Positions 35,020 to 44,639 of a stretch of DNA of 64,000 nt are shown here, one piece after another (position 1 is the stretch's first letter; every line of letters starts with the position of its first letter). Under the pieces are notes generated by a model, which was given only the letters and a program-made list of their open reading frames with translations, was not told the origin of the DNA and searched no databases. Both the position numbers and the translations under genes were made by a program. Origin of the DNA: MADRE3 sp963718195 (GTDB lineage Bacteria; Desulfobacterota; Desulfobulbia; Desulfobulbales; Desulfocapsaceae); the NCBI GenBank assembly GCA_963718195.1, contig CAVQYQ010000006.1:682001-746000 (forward strand). The letters are read 5' to 3'.

Positions 35020-36592
35020 ATGGGCAGGAAAGGAACAATTATACTGATTTGTCTTTTCTTTTGTGTGCTTGGAATTTGCAATAATGTAGAGGCAAAAACA
35101 CCAGGCCCAAAAGAGTGGACAATTCTATATTATTATAATGCTGATAATAATATGTGGAGAAAGTTCTACCAAATCATGGAGCAGTTTAAGTACTTGGTAA
35201 TAAGCGACAATATAAATGTAGTGGTTCAGCAGGACGGCCCTTTGGTCGGCGATGGTATGCGCAGGTGCTTTAAACACTCGGCTGACAGGAGAAGATCTCG
35301 GGGTAGTCTACGAACAAGGAGTTGAGTACGACATGGGAACTGAAACGACCCTTGCCGCCTTCGTGAAATGGGGACTGGATAATTTCCCTGCTAAACGAAC
35401 AATTCTCGTGGTTAATGGACATGGGGCAGGAATCGTCAATTTTAATACAGTTGGACCATTTTCGAAACATCGCGCAAACGCTCTGGCATCATCTCGGGAT
35501 GATACCTCAGGCACATATTTCTCAGAAAAGAGATTGAGCAAAGAATTAAAACAAGTTCTGGGGGATAAAAAGCTTGACCTCTTTGTCTATAATGCATGCT
35601 ACATGGGAGGGGTAGAGGTCATGCATGAATTGTCCCAAATCGCCGATTTTGCAGTGGCTTCAGAAGATCATATCATCTTGGGAAGAGGTGATATGGTTCA
35701 GGGGGAAGAGCGAAAGATGGGGATGGGAATACCCGTATTTCTTCTTCCTACATTTGTTGATAACAATCTGCAGGTCAGTATTCAAGGAGTAGCGAGATTT
35801 TTAGTTAGAGAATTTGAAAAGTCTTACAATAATTTTCCAGCAACGGTCGAACAAGTTCAATATACCCTTGCCGCTTATGATCTTTCTAAAATTTCAGAGG
35901 TGAGTTTTCTCTATAATAAAATGATAGATGAGTTTAACCAGCTCTCGGCCAGAGACCCGACTCATTACGCTAACTTTTACCGAGAATTCTTATCCTTATC
36001 AAAGTTACACGTTATCGGGTATCTCGATTTGGGACTTGTAGCAAAGGCGGTCTACAACAGTTCTGGTTTAAGCAGTGCAGCGGATCTTATCAGGTATCTT
36101 TATGCAGATGATTTTATCATAGATAAAACTATTATTAGTGCAGATAATAACCTGGCGGGCATATCAATTTTTATTCCATATGATTTTTATTTTTACCTGG
36201 ATAAAAATTTGACTGACGGGATAGCTGAGTATTTCGAGACTCGTTGGGTTTCTGATCCGCATAAAACATTTATTACAAATTATTTGGAGTACATAAGAAA
36301 TAACAAAGAGAGCATACTTGTTGATATGATCATGCATTATTTAACCGATGGAGTAATGGCAGTATCAAGGTTTAATGATACCGAAACGAATTTTTTCCAT
36401 TTATCGAGGACACTTGAGGGACTTGTTGCTGTTTACCCTGAAGATAAGAAAAAATCTTTCTTCGAAGAGTATTATGATCTGATAAAAGACCATACAGGTA
36501 AGGGGGTTCATTTCGAGAAGCACAAACAGTATGTAAAGGAAATGGCGAGGCCATGCAGCGGTTATTTCCGGTCTAAGAGCTGTCACCACTGA
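35020..36592 (+). pseudogene. Clostripain-family (C11) protease, single-base frameshift
   Basis: The signal peptide (IILICLFFCVLGICNNVEA) and first strands (WTILYYYNADNN, then VVVQQDGPLVGDGMR) are in one frame. The rest, from LNTRLTGEDLG through the end, is in the +1 frame. Dropping one base near 35266 restores a continuous C11-like protein. The catalytic His (VVNGHGAGI) and Cys (YNACYMGGVEV) are both intact in the second part. The gene therefore looks recently broken, mis-sequenced or read by frameshifting. An upstream ATG at 34984 is also possible. The intact product would be an exported cysteine peptidase of about 520 residues. Confidence 0.75.
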
Positions 36593-36680
36593 GGCAATCC
36601 ATTCTATCCATGTTTTGAGTAGACAATGCATATCCGGTAGAAAAAATTTGAAAAGACAGCACATGAGAGGATTATTTTTC

Positions 36681-37448
36681 ATGCTTAAAAACCGACATGT
36701 CTGCAGCATTCCCAGGTTGAAGACCGTGTTGTACCACCTGAATCTTTTTATAGCAGCCGGCATACTGCTCCTCGTTGAGCCAACATCACAGATTGCAATT
36801 GCTGAAGAAATTTCAGGAGCTGAGCAGCACACAGCTGTGCAGAAAATGCTCAAGGTGATCCGCGGCTACGGCATGGAGGACAAGAATATCCTTCAGGCGA
36901 TGGAGCGGGTGCCGCGGCACAGGTTTGTGCCAGAAAAAATCAGAAAATTCAGTTACAGCGACACACCACTTGCTATAGGGTACGGCCAGACTATTTCCCA
37001 ACCATTTATCGTCGCGGAAATGACCCGACAACTCCAGCTTTCCCCAACCTCAAAAGTATTGGAGATCGGAACCGGCTCCGGCTATCAGGCGGCGGTGCTG
37101 GCTGAGCTTACACCGCATGTCTACACTATAGAGATTATTGAGCCATTACTGGAACGCGCGCGTGAGATACTTTTGGCGAGCGGATATGGGAATATTAAAT
37201 TTCGCCATGGTGACGGCTATCACGGTTGGGCAGAGGCTGCGCCTTTCGATGGGATTATCGTTACCTGTGCCGCAGGCTCTATTCCTCCTCCGCTGCTGGA
37301 ACAACTTGCTGTTGGCGGCAGGATGATCATACCTGTTGGTAAACGATATGGTACCCAGTCTCTCATCCTGGTGACCAAAAACGACGACGGATCAATTACC
37401 AGTAGAAATCTCATGGCTGTTCGTTTTGTGCCCCTGGTCAGAAAATGA
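36681..37448 (+). CDS. pcm: Protein-L-isoaspartate O-methyltransferase, exported form
   Basis: The catalytic core is a clear PCM: RHRFVPEKIRKFSYSDTPL, the substrate loop GQTISQPFIVAEM, and SAM motif I VLEIGTGSGYQAAVLAEL. It repairs isoaspartyl residues in damaged proteins. Ahead of it lies a hydrophobic N-terminus (LNLFIAAGILLLVEP) that reads as a signal sequence, suggesting a periplasmic or membrane-tethered form. The ATG at 36681 is chosen; TTG at 36615 and ATG at 36663 are alternatives. The stop overlaps the next start (ATGA), so the next gene should be translationally coupled. Confidence 0.85.
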   Translation: MLKNRHVCSIPRLKTVLYHLNLFIAAGILLLVEPTSQIAIAEEISGAEQHTAVQKMLKVIRGYGMEDKNILQAMERVPRHRFVPEKIRKFSYSDTPLAIGYGQTISQPFIVAEMTRQLQLSPTSKVLEIGTGSGYQAAVLAELTPHVYTIEIIEPLLERAREILLASGYGNIKFRHGDGYHGWAEAAPFDGIIVTCAAGSIPPPLLEQLAVGGRMIIPVGKRYGTQSLILVTKNDDGSITSRNLMAVRFVPLVRK

Positions 37449-39833
37449 CAGCTGTCGGCCCCTGGCAATTAAGAATAGTCATCTTTCTTGTTTCCTTTGT
37501 TATCATTGCTGTTGAAATTACCCTGATGCGCGAACTTGCCTTGCGCTTCTGGGAGCATCTTGCCTGGCTTGTTATCAGCATTGCACTGCTTGGTTTTGGA
37601 GCCGGCGGAACAGTGCTGTTGTTGCTGCAGAGGTTTTTTAAAGTAAACCTTGGAGCATTGTCGTTTGTTTCCCTGCTCGGGATGGTGCTTTGTTTTCCGC
37701 TTAGTCTTCTGGTGGGTGACAAAATTGACATTGATCTGATTCAAATGGTCTGGCAACCGTCTCAACTCTGGAAAATCGGGGCTCTTGAACTTGTCATCGG
37801 GGTGCCCTTTATTTTTGGCGGGATGTTTATCGGTCTGGCACTGCAGGACGCTCCGGACAGGGTACCGGGTCATTACGGAGCAAGTTTTCTCGGCTCGGGG
37901 TTTGGCGGGATCGCGGTGCTGCCGGCCCTCTTCCTCCTACCGCCGCGCCTGCTCATCCTCGCTGGCTCCTTTGTCCTTCTGGCCGCGGCTTTGTTGTTTG
38001 TTCGTGGAAAAATGAGATCTGGCGGCTGGATTTGTGCTGGACTGCTGTTGCTGGTCATGGTGTGGCAGGTTCCCCACAGCTCCAAAATTTCAGAAGACAA
38101 GGACCTGCCGCAGATGTTAGCCATGCCGGAGACGAACATTGTCGCCCATCGTTTTGGCCCGCAAGGGCTTGTTGACATTGTTGAGGCACCGGCGGTTCAT
38201 GCCGCGCCGGGGATGGCCCTGAACAATAGTGAAACAATACCGGATCAGTTCCTGGTAACGCTCGACGCCCAGCTAGTCGGCAGTCTCTATAAAAGTACTG
38301 TTGATGCCGACTTTGCTTTTATGGACAATACCACTCAAGCCCTGCCATACCAACTCTACGATTATTCTCAAGTACTTATTGGTGATGAGGTGGGGAACGA
38401 CCAGATTGGTCTCGCTCTTTTTCATGGAGTAAATGAGGTCATCGCTCTGGCGGTGAACAGCTCATTTACAGATTTCAAAACCAGTGATATATCTTCATAT
38501 GCTGGTCATATTTCCAGGACGGGCCGAGTATCATTTTTAACAGCTACTGTCAGAGGTTTTTTACGTAAATCAAAGCGGCAGTACCCCCTTATCGTTCTTC
38601 CGAAAACCGGTGAAGACCTTGGTGGCCTGAGTAGTGCTACTGTCGACAGTCTTCTTACTCTGGACGCATTCCGACTCTGTTTTTCTCATCTCGATGACAA
38701 AGGGGTTCTTTCCATAACGACACACATTCATTCACCGCCCCGTGAAAGCCTGCGACTTCTCAACATGTTTATTGATATATTACAGGAAAGTGGCAGAGAG
38801 CCATACCGACATATTGCCATGATCCGTAATTGGGCAACCATGACGATTGTCGCCACAAAAAGTGTTATTACAGATAAACAGAGCTCTGATATCCGTTCTT
38901 TCTCTGAAAAAAGGGGCTTTGATCTGGTCTGGCTGCCGGACCTGAGGACCTCAGAAGTAAACAGGCACCATATACTGGACGAAGCGCAATACTATCTGGG
39001 GGCTAAAGCACTGTTGGGAACGGACAACAGCCAGTTTGTCTCAAACTATCTTTATGACATCACAAGCCCTGATGACGGCAAACCCTTCTTCCACCATTTC
39101 AATCGCTGGGGGAGGTCTAAGACTTTTTCAGCACAAGTGGGGAATCGCAGCCGTGCATACATGGAAATCGGAGTGGTTTTGCTCATTGCTGCCTTGTGTC
39201 AGGCATCGCTATTGGCATTCATTTTTATTGTTCTCCCTTTGGTCCCCGCCGTGGGTCTATCCGGAAAAAAAATCAGATCAGCTTGTTGTCGTAGGATTTT
39301 TCAGTACGATTGGATTTGGCTTCATGCTGCTTGAGATGGGGGTTTTGCAGCGCTTCACACTCTATCTCGGGCACCCGGTTTATGCAGCCGCATCGGTATT
39401 ATCGGGATTCCTTTTCTTTGGTGGCTTGGGCAGCATCATCTGCGCTCGATTGAAAGATCCGCTGAAACGTCTGCATTGCAGCCTTGGAATAGCGATAGCA
39501 GTGATGGGCAGTCTGCTGCTTTTATTGCTGGATAGATGGTTGACCACGACTGAGGGATTGAGTTTGCCGGGTCGAATGGCCCTTGCTTTTATATTGATTG
39601 GCCCCCTCGCGTCTCTGATGGGCATGATGTTTCCATTGGGCATCAAACGGGTGGGGCTCGGAAATGATCGTCTTATCCCATGGGCCTGGAGTGCCAACGG
39701 TTTCATGTCTGTCCTGGCAACACTCTGTGCACCGTTGTTGGCAATGCAATGGGGATTTATTTCCGTTGCCTGGTCAGCGTTGGTCTGTTACTGCCTTGCT
39801 GCATTGCTCAGTCTGAAATTACCCGGGGGATAA
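37445..39833 (+). pseudogene. Spermidine-synthase-like membrane protein, A8-tract frameshift
   Basis: The first frame (37445-39334) has six or seven transmembrane helices (residues 10-200) of the type fused to spermidine-synthase-like domains (FVIIAVEITLMRELALRF), then a soluble domain of about 300 residues and one more helix. At an eight-A run (39265-39272) the helical C-terminal half continues in the +1 frame (VVGFFSTIGFGFMLLEMGV, then FPLGIKRVGLGNDRL) to 39833. Removing one A rejoins them into a protein of about 795 residues. The homopolymer suggests slippage, phase variation or sequencing error. It is coupled by ATGA overlap to pcm. The catalytic aminopropyltransferase residues are not evident, so the activity is unknown. 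Confidence 0.7.
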
Positions 39834-39907
39834 TGTGGTCTGGTACTCACTAATTCATTGATCCAAAGAAGATATAACTGCTTGATGGATATGAGCGTTG
39901 GGAAAGC

Positions 39908-39946
39908 AGAAACGGGAGCACCGTCGATGGGCGGCGTCCCGTTTCT
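39908..39946 (-). terminator. Terminator of Hsp20 operon
   Basis: Ten-base perfect arms (AGAAACGGGA and its complement) with a G/C-rich loop, followed on the minus strand by a T/C-rich stretch, downstream of the second Hsp20 gene. Confidence 0.6.
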
Positions 39947-39972
39947 GGATTTGAGTCTTTGATCTTTCCCCA

Positions 39973-40350
39973 CTAATTTATCTCAATAAAGCGAGGTTTG
40001 GCAGCTTCAGACTTCGGCAGGTGCAAAGCCAATATCCCATCCTTGAGTTCGGCCTTTACACTGTTGACGTCTATGCTCTGGGGGACGGAGAATGCCCGCT
40101 GATATTCTAGGTCTCCAAATTCTTCCCAGTCAGCGGCACCCTCTTTGGTCAGCGACCTGAGGCCGGACAGGGTTAAGCTGCCGTTATCAATATTGATGGT
40201 TATATCGTCTTTCTGAACACCTGGCATCTCAGCGTGAAGCAGTATCTCGTCGTCGTTTTCATATATATCAACCAGCGGTGCCACTTGGCGTAAGTTTCTG
40301 GTTAATTCAACAGTTCCCTGTTCCTTTTGGGTCAAATCTTTGCCGTCCAT
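39973..40350 (-). CDS. Hsp20/alpha-crystallin small heat-shock protein
   Basis: A 125-residue protein with a full alpha-crystallin domain (VDIYENDDEILLHAEMPGV, then AELKDGILALHLPKSE). The ATG at 40350 has GGAGG six bases upstream. It is the second of two tandem Hsp20 genes that differ in sequence and N-terminal length, probably forming mixed oligomers that hold unfolded proteins. The gap between them is about 50 bases, indicating one operon. Confidence 0.92.
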   Translation of the reverse strand: MDGKDLTQKEQGTVELTRNLRQVAPLVDIYENDDEILLHAEMPGVQKDDITINIDNGSLTLSGLRSLTKEGAADWEEFGDLEYQRAFSVPQSIDVNSVKAELKDGILALHLPKSEAAKPRFIEIN

Positions 40351-40402
40351 AACGCCCTCCATTAAGTCAAATGTCCTGATCTGTGTAAATTTCTGTACAG
40401 TA

Positions 40403-40849
40403 TTAATTAATGGATATCTGCCGTGGTTTGGCAGTTTCTGATTTAGGTAATGTCAAGGAGAGAATTCCGTTCTCCAGGGTGGCTGTCACTTTATCAGAAT
40501 CCACATCTGCCGGTAGGGTGAGGCTACGAGTAAACGATGAAGAGCCGCGTTCACTGCGATGAACCTGGTAACCTTCTGGTGGATTCACTTCCCGTGTACC
40601 ACTGATTTCAAGGTAGTTGCCCTGGATCTTGACTTTCAATTCTTCTTTTGACAAGCCGGGGATTTCTGCAAACAGTTCAAACGTATCTCCTTTATCATAG
40701 AGATTCGTCCGGGGATAGCTTCCTGAAACATGCCAGTCGGTACCGTGGCCCAGCGTCCTATCGAAGTCACTGAACACATTACCGAGTCGTCCTCTGAGCA
40801 GTCCCATGGCGTCAAACATCCTATCAATATCACTTATTCTCGTATACAT
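40403..40849 (-). CDS. Hsp20/alpha-crystallin small heat-shock protein
   Basis: A 148-residue protein with an N-terminal arm (MYTRISDIDRMFDAMGLLRG) and an alpha-crystallin domain (TNLYDKGDTFELFAEIPGL, then ATLENGILSLTLPKSE). It ends with an I-x-I type tail (RQISIN), used in oligomer assembly. AGGAGGT before the ATG at 40849 sets the start, well inside the longest frame. First gene of the Hsp20 pair. No CIRCE-type operator is visible upstream. Confidence 0.92.
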   Translation of the reverse strand: MYTRISDIDRMFDAMGLLRGRLGNVFSDFDRTLGHGTDWHVSGSYPRTNLYDKGDTFELFAEIPGLSKEELKVKIQGNYLEISGTREVNPPEGYQVHRSERGSSSFTRSLTLPADVDSDKVTATLENGILSLTLPKSETAKPRQISIN

Positions 40850-41061
40850 GACATACCTCCTATCTGACGTTTTTACCTGTAATACAAAGAGTATACTCTT
40901 GTTCTCTGGAAGCTGTTGATGCCTCACATACTCGAAAAATAGTTACGATATTACATGTGTCAATAAAAAATGTTAAAAATATTTAAATTTAATTATTACT
41001 AATAATAAAATACTTGAAATAGTAACTATTGTCGCTTATTCTCTTCCTCAGGAGGTTTGCC

Positions 41062-41643
41062 ATGAAAGAGAATGACAAAGATCTTCAGGCCGCCCTGGAG
41101 CTCAATGCTGACCAATTGAGAGGCAAGCAGTCGGTGCGGGCAACGTTCAGGCTTTCTGACCAGATGATTGGCCTGCTCAGAGTTGCTGCCGTCCACCTTG
41201 GGGTCAAGCAGAAGTCGCTTATTGATGAACTGGTGAAGGACAGGGAGACACTTGAGCGTGTTGCCATGGAATCAAAAGAAGTTTCTCAAAAGAGCATGAC
41301 ACGAAGGCAGAAAACCTTCGTGTTGAGCAGGTATGCGCTTGATTTGCTGGATAATATCTCTAATAAATATAATCTCTCACGCGATTACCTGGTCGAGTTG
41401 TGCATAAGCAGATTGATATCATTCGTTGATTCCGAGCAGGAAAAACACAAGCAGAGGAGAATGCTCATAAAAGATGTGGAGCACTATTTGCTGGACGGCA
41501 AGAAACTGCTCGAGAAAGCTGCTGTCACCCTCGGGGACGAGGACAGATTTCTGACTAAATTGCAGAGTATTGTTGACTATACAGAAGAGAATGTAACTGA
41601 ACTGAGAAAATTCGTAAAAGAGAAGAAAACACTGACCTATTAG
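41062..41643 (+). CDS. Unknown protein with two ribbon-helix-helix-like units
   Basis: A 193-residue charged protein. Two segments share a strand-helix-helix pattern like RHH DNA-binding units (SVRATFRLSDQMIGLLRVAA and RQKTFVLSRYALDLLDNISN). A predicted helical or coiled C-terminus follows. CAGGAGG before the ATG at 41062 sets the start. It is divergent from the Hsp20 pair and upstream of a DnaJ gene, so it could be a regulator of these chaperone genes. The RHH reading is my inference; I know no named family. Confidence 0.6.
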   Translation: MKENDKDLQAALELNADQLRGKQSVRATFRLSDQMIGLLRVAAVHLGVKQKSLIDELVKDRETLERVAMESKEVSQKSMTRRQKTFVLSRYALDLLDNISNKYNLSRDYLVELCISRLISFVDSEQEKHKQRRMLIKDVEHYLLDGKKLLEKAAVTLGDEDRFLTKLQSIVDYTEENVTELRKFVKEKKTLTY

Positions 41644-41760
41644 CACTGTTTTTTTTAGTTACACTCGAGACAGCTGGCTAAAGAGACGATAAAGGTATTC
41701 GTATGAAAAAAATGGGATAACGGATCATTAGACTGATAAACCTGGGCAGGAGGATCTGTC

Positions 41761-42483
41761 ATGCCAGGCAAATACTATATCATTCTGGGTGTTCCGGCAA
41801 CTTCGTCGCAGGATGACATCAAAGCCGCATATCGCAGGCTGGCCAAGGAATTTCACCCTGATTGTTATCAAAGAGGGCGTGCTCACTTTCAGAAGATACA
41901 GGAAGCCTATTCGGTTCTCAGCGATCCTGTGAAACGACGCGTCTATGATGACCAGAGTCATGCTCGCAAAGCCGCAATCAAGAAACGAGCGGGCGGAATC
42001 AGGGTAGAATCCATGAACAGCCGTAGAGCCGTGGAGCCAGAGCCTCTCAGGCCTGGTCAAGTACCGGCTGGTCCGGACGAGATGGTTTGGGGCCCCACCT
42101 CCCACCAGCATCTGCGACCAATTGATACGCTTTTTGAGCGCTTTTTCAGAAATATAATCGACAGAAGAGAGGACGCAGGAGGCTCGGTAAGACAGGTTTC
42201 TGTCGAGGTCAGGTTATCCCCTGAACAGGCTTCTCGAGGTGGTCGTGTCCGCATCAAGGTGCTGGTAGAGGTACCGTGTGTCAGTTGTGCTGGCTATGGT
42301 ATCAGGTATCGTACATGCTTGAGATGTAATGGCCTTGGCTTTAAAACAGGGGAGTATCCGGTCGAGATTAGCTACCCGCCCGGAGTTTCAGATTACGATA
42401 ACATGCCGGTATCTTTGAATCGTTACGGTATGGGTACGCTTAATCTGCTGGTAAGATTCAGAGTCAGTCAGTTTTTCAGGTAA
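41761..42483 (+). CDS. DnaJ-like J-domain protein, shortened
   Basis: A 240-residue protein. The J domain occupies residues 4-66 with the essential HPD (EFHPDCYQRG). The central region lacks the usual Gly/Phe linker. Only one cysteine-rich half-site remains (CVSCAGYGIRYRTCLRCNGLG), instead of the four CxxCxGxG repeats of full DnaJ. A short peptide-binding-like end follows (VEISYPPGV). It should stimulate a DnaK ATPase, but substrate binding may be reduced. A CAGGAGG site precedes the ATG. It is in a chaperone neighbourhood with two Hsp20 genes. Confidence 0.85.
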   Translation: MPGKYYIILGVPATSSQDDIKAAYRRLAKEFHPDCYQRGRAHFQKIQEAYSVLSDPVKRRVYDDQSHARKAAIKKRAGGIRVESMNSRRAVEPEPLRPGQVPAGPDEMVWGPTSHQHLRPIDTLFERFFRNIIDRREDAGGSVRQVSVEVRLSPEQASRGGRVRIKVLVEVPCVSCAGYGIRYRTCLRCNGLGFKTGEYPVEISYPPGVSDYDNMPVSLNRYGMGTLNLLVRFRVSQFFR

Positions 42484-42581
42484 CCCACGGTGGCTCCATC
42501 CACTCAGTATGGTTGTTACGGTATTGTCATGGTTGGGTTTATGGGCAGCAAAACATGGCGAACTGGGAATCAGTAAGAATT

Positions 42582-42612
42582 ACCCCCTCACCGGCCAGGC
42601 CGACGAGGGGGT
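42582..42612 (-). terminator. Terminator-like hairpin after glnB
   Basis: Eight-base arms (ACCCCCTC and GAGGGGGT) around a G/C-rich inner stem, 30 bases beyond the glnB stop on the minus strand. There is only a short T-rich sequence after it. Confidence 0.6.
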
Positions 42613-42641
42613 TGAGAGGAGGGTACGGCAGAACTACTCTG

Positions 42642-42980
42642 TTAGATGGCGTCGACGCCCTGTTCTCCGGTTCTGATCCTCAACACGTTTTCCACCGGCA
42701 GCACGAAGATCTTGCCGTCGCCTATCTTGCCGGTGTTGGCTGCCTGCCTGACGGCCTCAACAACCTTGTCTACCAGATCAGAGTCGATCACCAGTTCTAT
42801 CTTGGTCTTCGGGTTGAATTCAACCCGGTACTCAGCACCACGATACACCTCGGTATGACCCTTCTGGCGACCATAGCCTTTTACCTCGGAGATGGTCATA
42901 CCGGTGATGCCAAGTTCGGTTAATGCTTCTTTCACGTCCTCAAGCTTGAACGGCTTGATGATCACTTCTACTTTCTTCAT
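42642..42980 (-). CDS. glnB: Nitrogen regulatory protein P-II
   Basis: A 112-residue P-II protein (GlnB/GlnK type). The T loop carries the uridylylation tyrosine (GHTEVYRGAEY, Tyr51), and the ATP/2-oxoglutarate site regions are intact (TGKIGDGKIFVLPVE and RIRTGEQG). It senses 2-oxoglutarate and ATP/ADP and would block the AmtB channel. It is 16 bases downstream of amtB and shares its sigma-54 promoter, so GlnK would be an equally fitting name. A GGAGG site precedes the start. Confidence 0.95.
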   Translation of the reverse strand: MKKVEVIIKPFKLEDVKEALTELGITGMTISEVKGYGRQKGHTEVYRGAEYRVEFNPKTKIELVIDSDLVDKVVEAVRQAANTGKIGDGKIFVLPVENVLRIRTGEQGVDAI

Positions 42981-42995
42981 TCTTTCCTCCTCTTA

Positions 42996-44342
42996 TCAGT
43001 CTTTGGTAAATTCAGGATATGCATCAAGACCGCACTCAGAAAGATCACAGCCCTCAAGTTCTTCCTCTTCACTGACCCGAATACCCATCACCGCCTTGAT
43101 GATCAGCCAGGTCACGAAACTCGTGCCAAATACCCAACCAAAGATCACGGCAACACCGATCAACTGGGCAACCAGTGAGCCCTCTGGATTGGTAAAGGCA
43201 ACCGCGATCAAACCCCAGATGCCGACCACCCCATGGACAGAAATGGCACCGACCGGATCATCGATCTTCGCCTTATCTATAAAAACAATGGCAGCAACAA
43301 CGATCAAGCCGCCAATCGCACCAACGATGGTTGACAGCAGCGGACTCGGGGTCAGCGGTTCTGCAGTGATGGCGACAAGACCGGCGAGTGCACCGTTGAG
43401 TGCCATGGTCAGGTCAGCCTTGCCGAACCAGGCCCGGGAAAACAGCAGGGCAGCAACGAGGCCACCGGCAGCTGCGGTGTTGGTGTTGACAAAAATCATC
43501 GATACCGCGTTGGCTTCTTCTATATTACTGATCTTCAGCTCAGAGCCACCGTTGAATCCAAACCAGCCGAGCCAGAGGATAAAGGTACCAAGCGTTGCCA
43601 TCGGCAGGTTGGCGCCGGGGATCGCTTTGATCATGCCATTCTTTCCATATTTACCCTTGCGTGCACCGAGCAGCAGGACACCGGCAACTGCTGCCGAGGC
43701 ACCACAGAGGTGGACAACGCCGGAACCGGCAAAATCAAGAAAACCAAGCGCGTCAAGAAACCCTCCGCCCCATTTCCAGTATCCCTGAACCGGGTAGATA
43801 AAACCGGTCATGACCACGGCAAAGAGCAGGAAAGACCAGAGCTTCATACGTTCGGCAACGGCACCTGAGACAATTGACATGGCGGTTGCCACAAAGACGA
43901 CCTGGAAGAAAAAGTCGGAGAGTCCCGAGTAGTAGATTTCGCCACCGCTCTTGAGGACTTCGTCCACCGTGTTATCGGGAGAGAGCAGGAAGCTCAGCCC
44001 GGGGATTACACCGTTTGGTCCGCCGCCGTACATCAGGTTGTAGCCAACGATCATGTACATGATACAGGCGATCGAGTAGAGGGCGACATTTTTGGTGAGG
44101 ATCTCGACGGTGTTCTTGGATCGTACGAGCCCTGCTTCCAGCATTGAAAAACCTGCAGCCATCCACATGACCAGTGCTCCTGACATCAGGAAGTAAAAGG
44201 TATCGATGGAGTAGGCCAGGTGGATAACGGTATCAGCCACGCTTACTTCTTCGGCCAGCGCCGGGAAGGCCACGGCCAGGACAGCAAGAAACAGTGCGCC
44301 GCCCCAGTAGGTTCTTGGTTTCATCTTCATTCTTGATTTCAC
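42996..44342 (-). CDS. amtB: Ammonium transporter AmtB
   Basis: A 448-residue membrane protein with a cleavable signal-like N-terminus and eleven transmembrane segments. Family signatures include FLMSGALVMWMAAGFSMLEA, DFAGSGVVHLCGA and the paired histidine in SVHGVVGIWGLI. It conducts ammonium and is gated by P-II. The GTG at 44342 is chosen because AAGGAGG lies six bases upstream; the longer ATG at 44399 lacks one. It forms an operon with glnB, under a sigma-54 promoter at 44414-44429 and a NifA site at 44535-44550. Confidence 0.95.
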   Translation of the reverse strand: MKSRMKMKPRTYWGGALFLAVLAVAFPALAEEVSVADTVIHLAYSIDTFYFLMSGALVMWMAAGFSMLEAGLVRSKNTVEILTKNVALYSIACIMYMIVGYNLMYGGGPNGVIPGLSFLLSPDNTVDEVLKSGGEIYYSGLSDFFFQVVFVATAMSIVSGAVAERMKLWSFLLFAVVMTGFIYPVQGYWKWGGGFLDALGFLDFAGSGVVHLCGASAAVAGVLLLGARKGKYGKNGMIKAIPGANLPMATLGTFILWLGWFGFNGGSELKISNIEEANAVSMIFVNTNTAAAGGLVAALLFSRAWFGKADLTMALNGALAGLVAITAEPLTPSPLLSTIVGAIGGLIVVAAIVFIDKAKIDDPVGAISVHGVVGIWGLIAVAFTNPEGSLVAQLIGVAVIFGWVFGTSFVTWLIIKAVMGIRVSEEEELEGCDLSECGLDAYPEFTKD

Positions 44343-44413
44343 AACGTTCCTCCTTTTGATTGTATGGTCTAAATGTATTTCATCTACGAACAACTCCATA
44401 TGTGAGCCTTTAT

Positions 44414-44429
44414 TACAAATGATATGCCA
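44414..44429 (-). promoter_or_regulatory. Sigma-54 promoter of amtB-glnB
   Basis: TGGCAT-N5-TTGTA on the minus strand, one base off TTGCA at -12, about 70 bases ahead of the amtB GTG. Supported by an upstream NifA site. Confidence 0.65.
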
Positions 44430-44534
44430 GAATTGATATTTACGTGAATAGCATGTAATACCGTAGAGATACGAAAATAGATGGCTGAGCTATTGGAATT
44501 TGGCTGGCAAAATAGCACATATTTGTAACATTGC

Positions 44535-44550
44535 TGTGGTCGATATGACA
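44535..44550. promoter_or_regulatory. NifA upstream activator site for amtB-glnB
   Basis: Exact TGT-N10-ACA, 106 bases upstream of the -24 element on the minus strand. Confidence 0.6.
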
Positions 44551-44639
44551 ATAATGTTTTCAATAGGTGTTTAGCCAGAGGGCGCAAATTTTTCTATATT
44601 GAACCAGGGATCGGGGTTGCATCTGGTCGGAAGCGTTGA

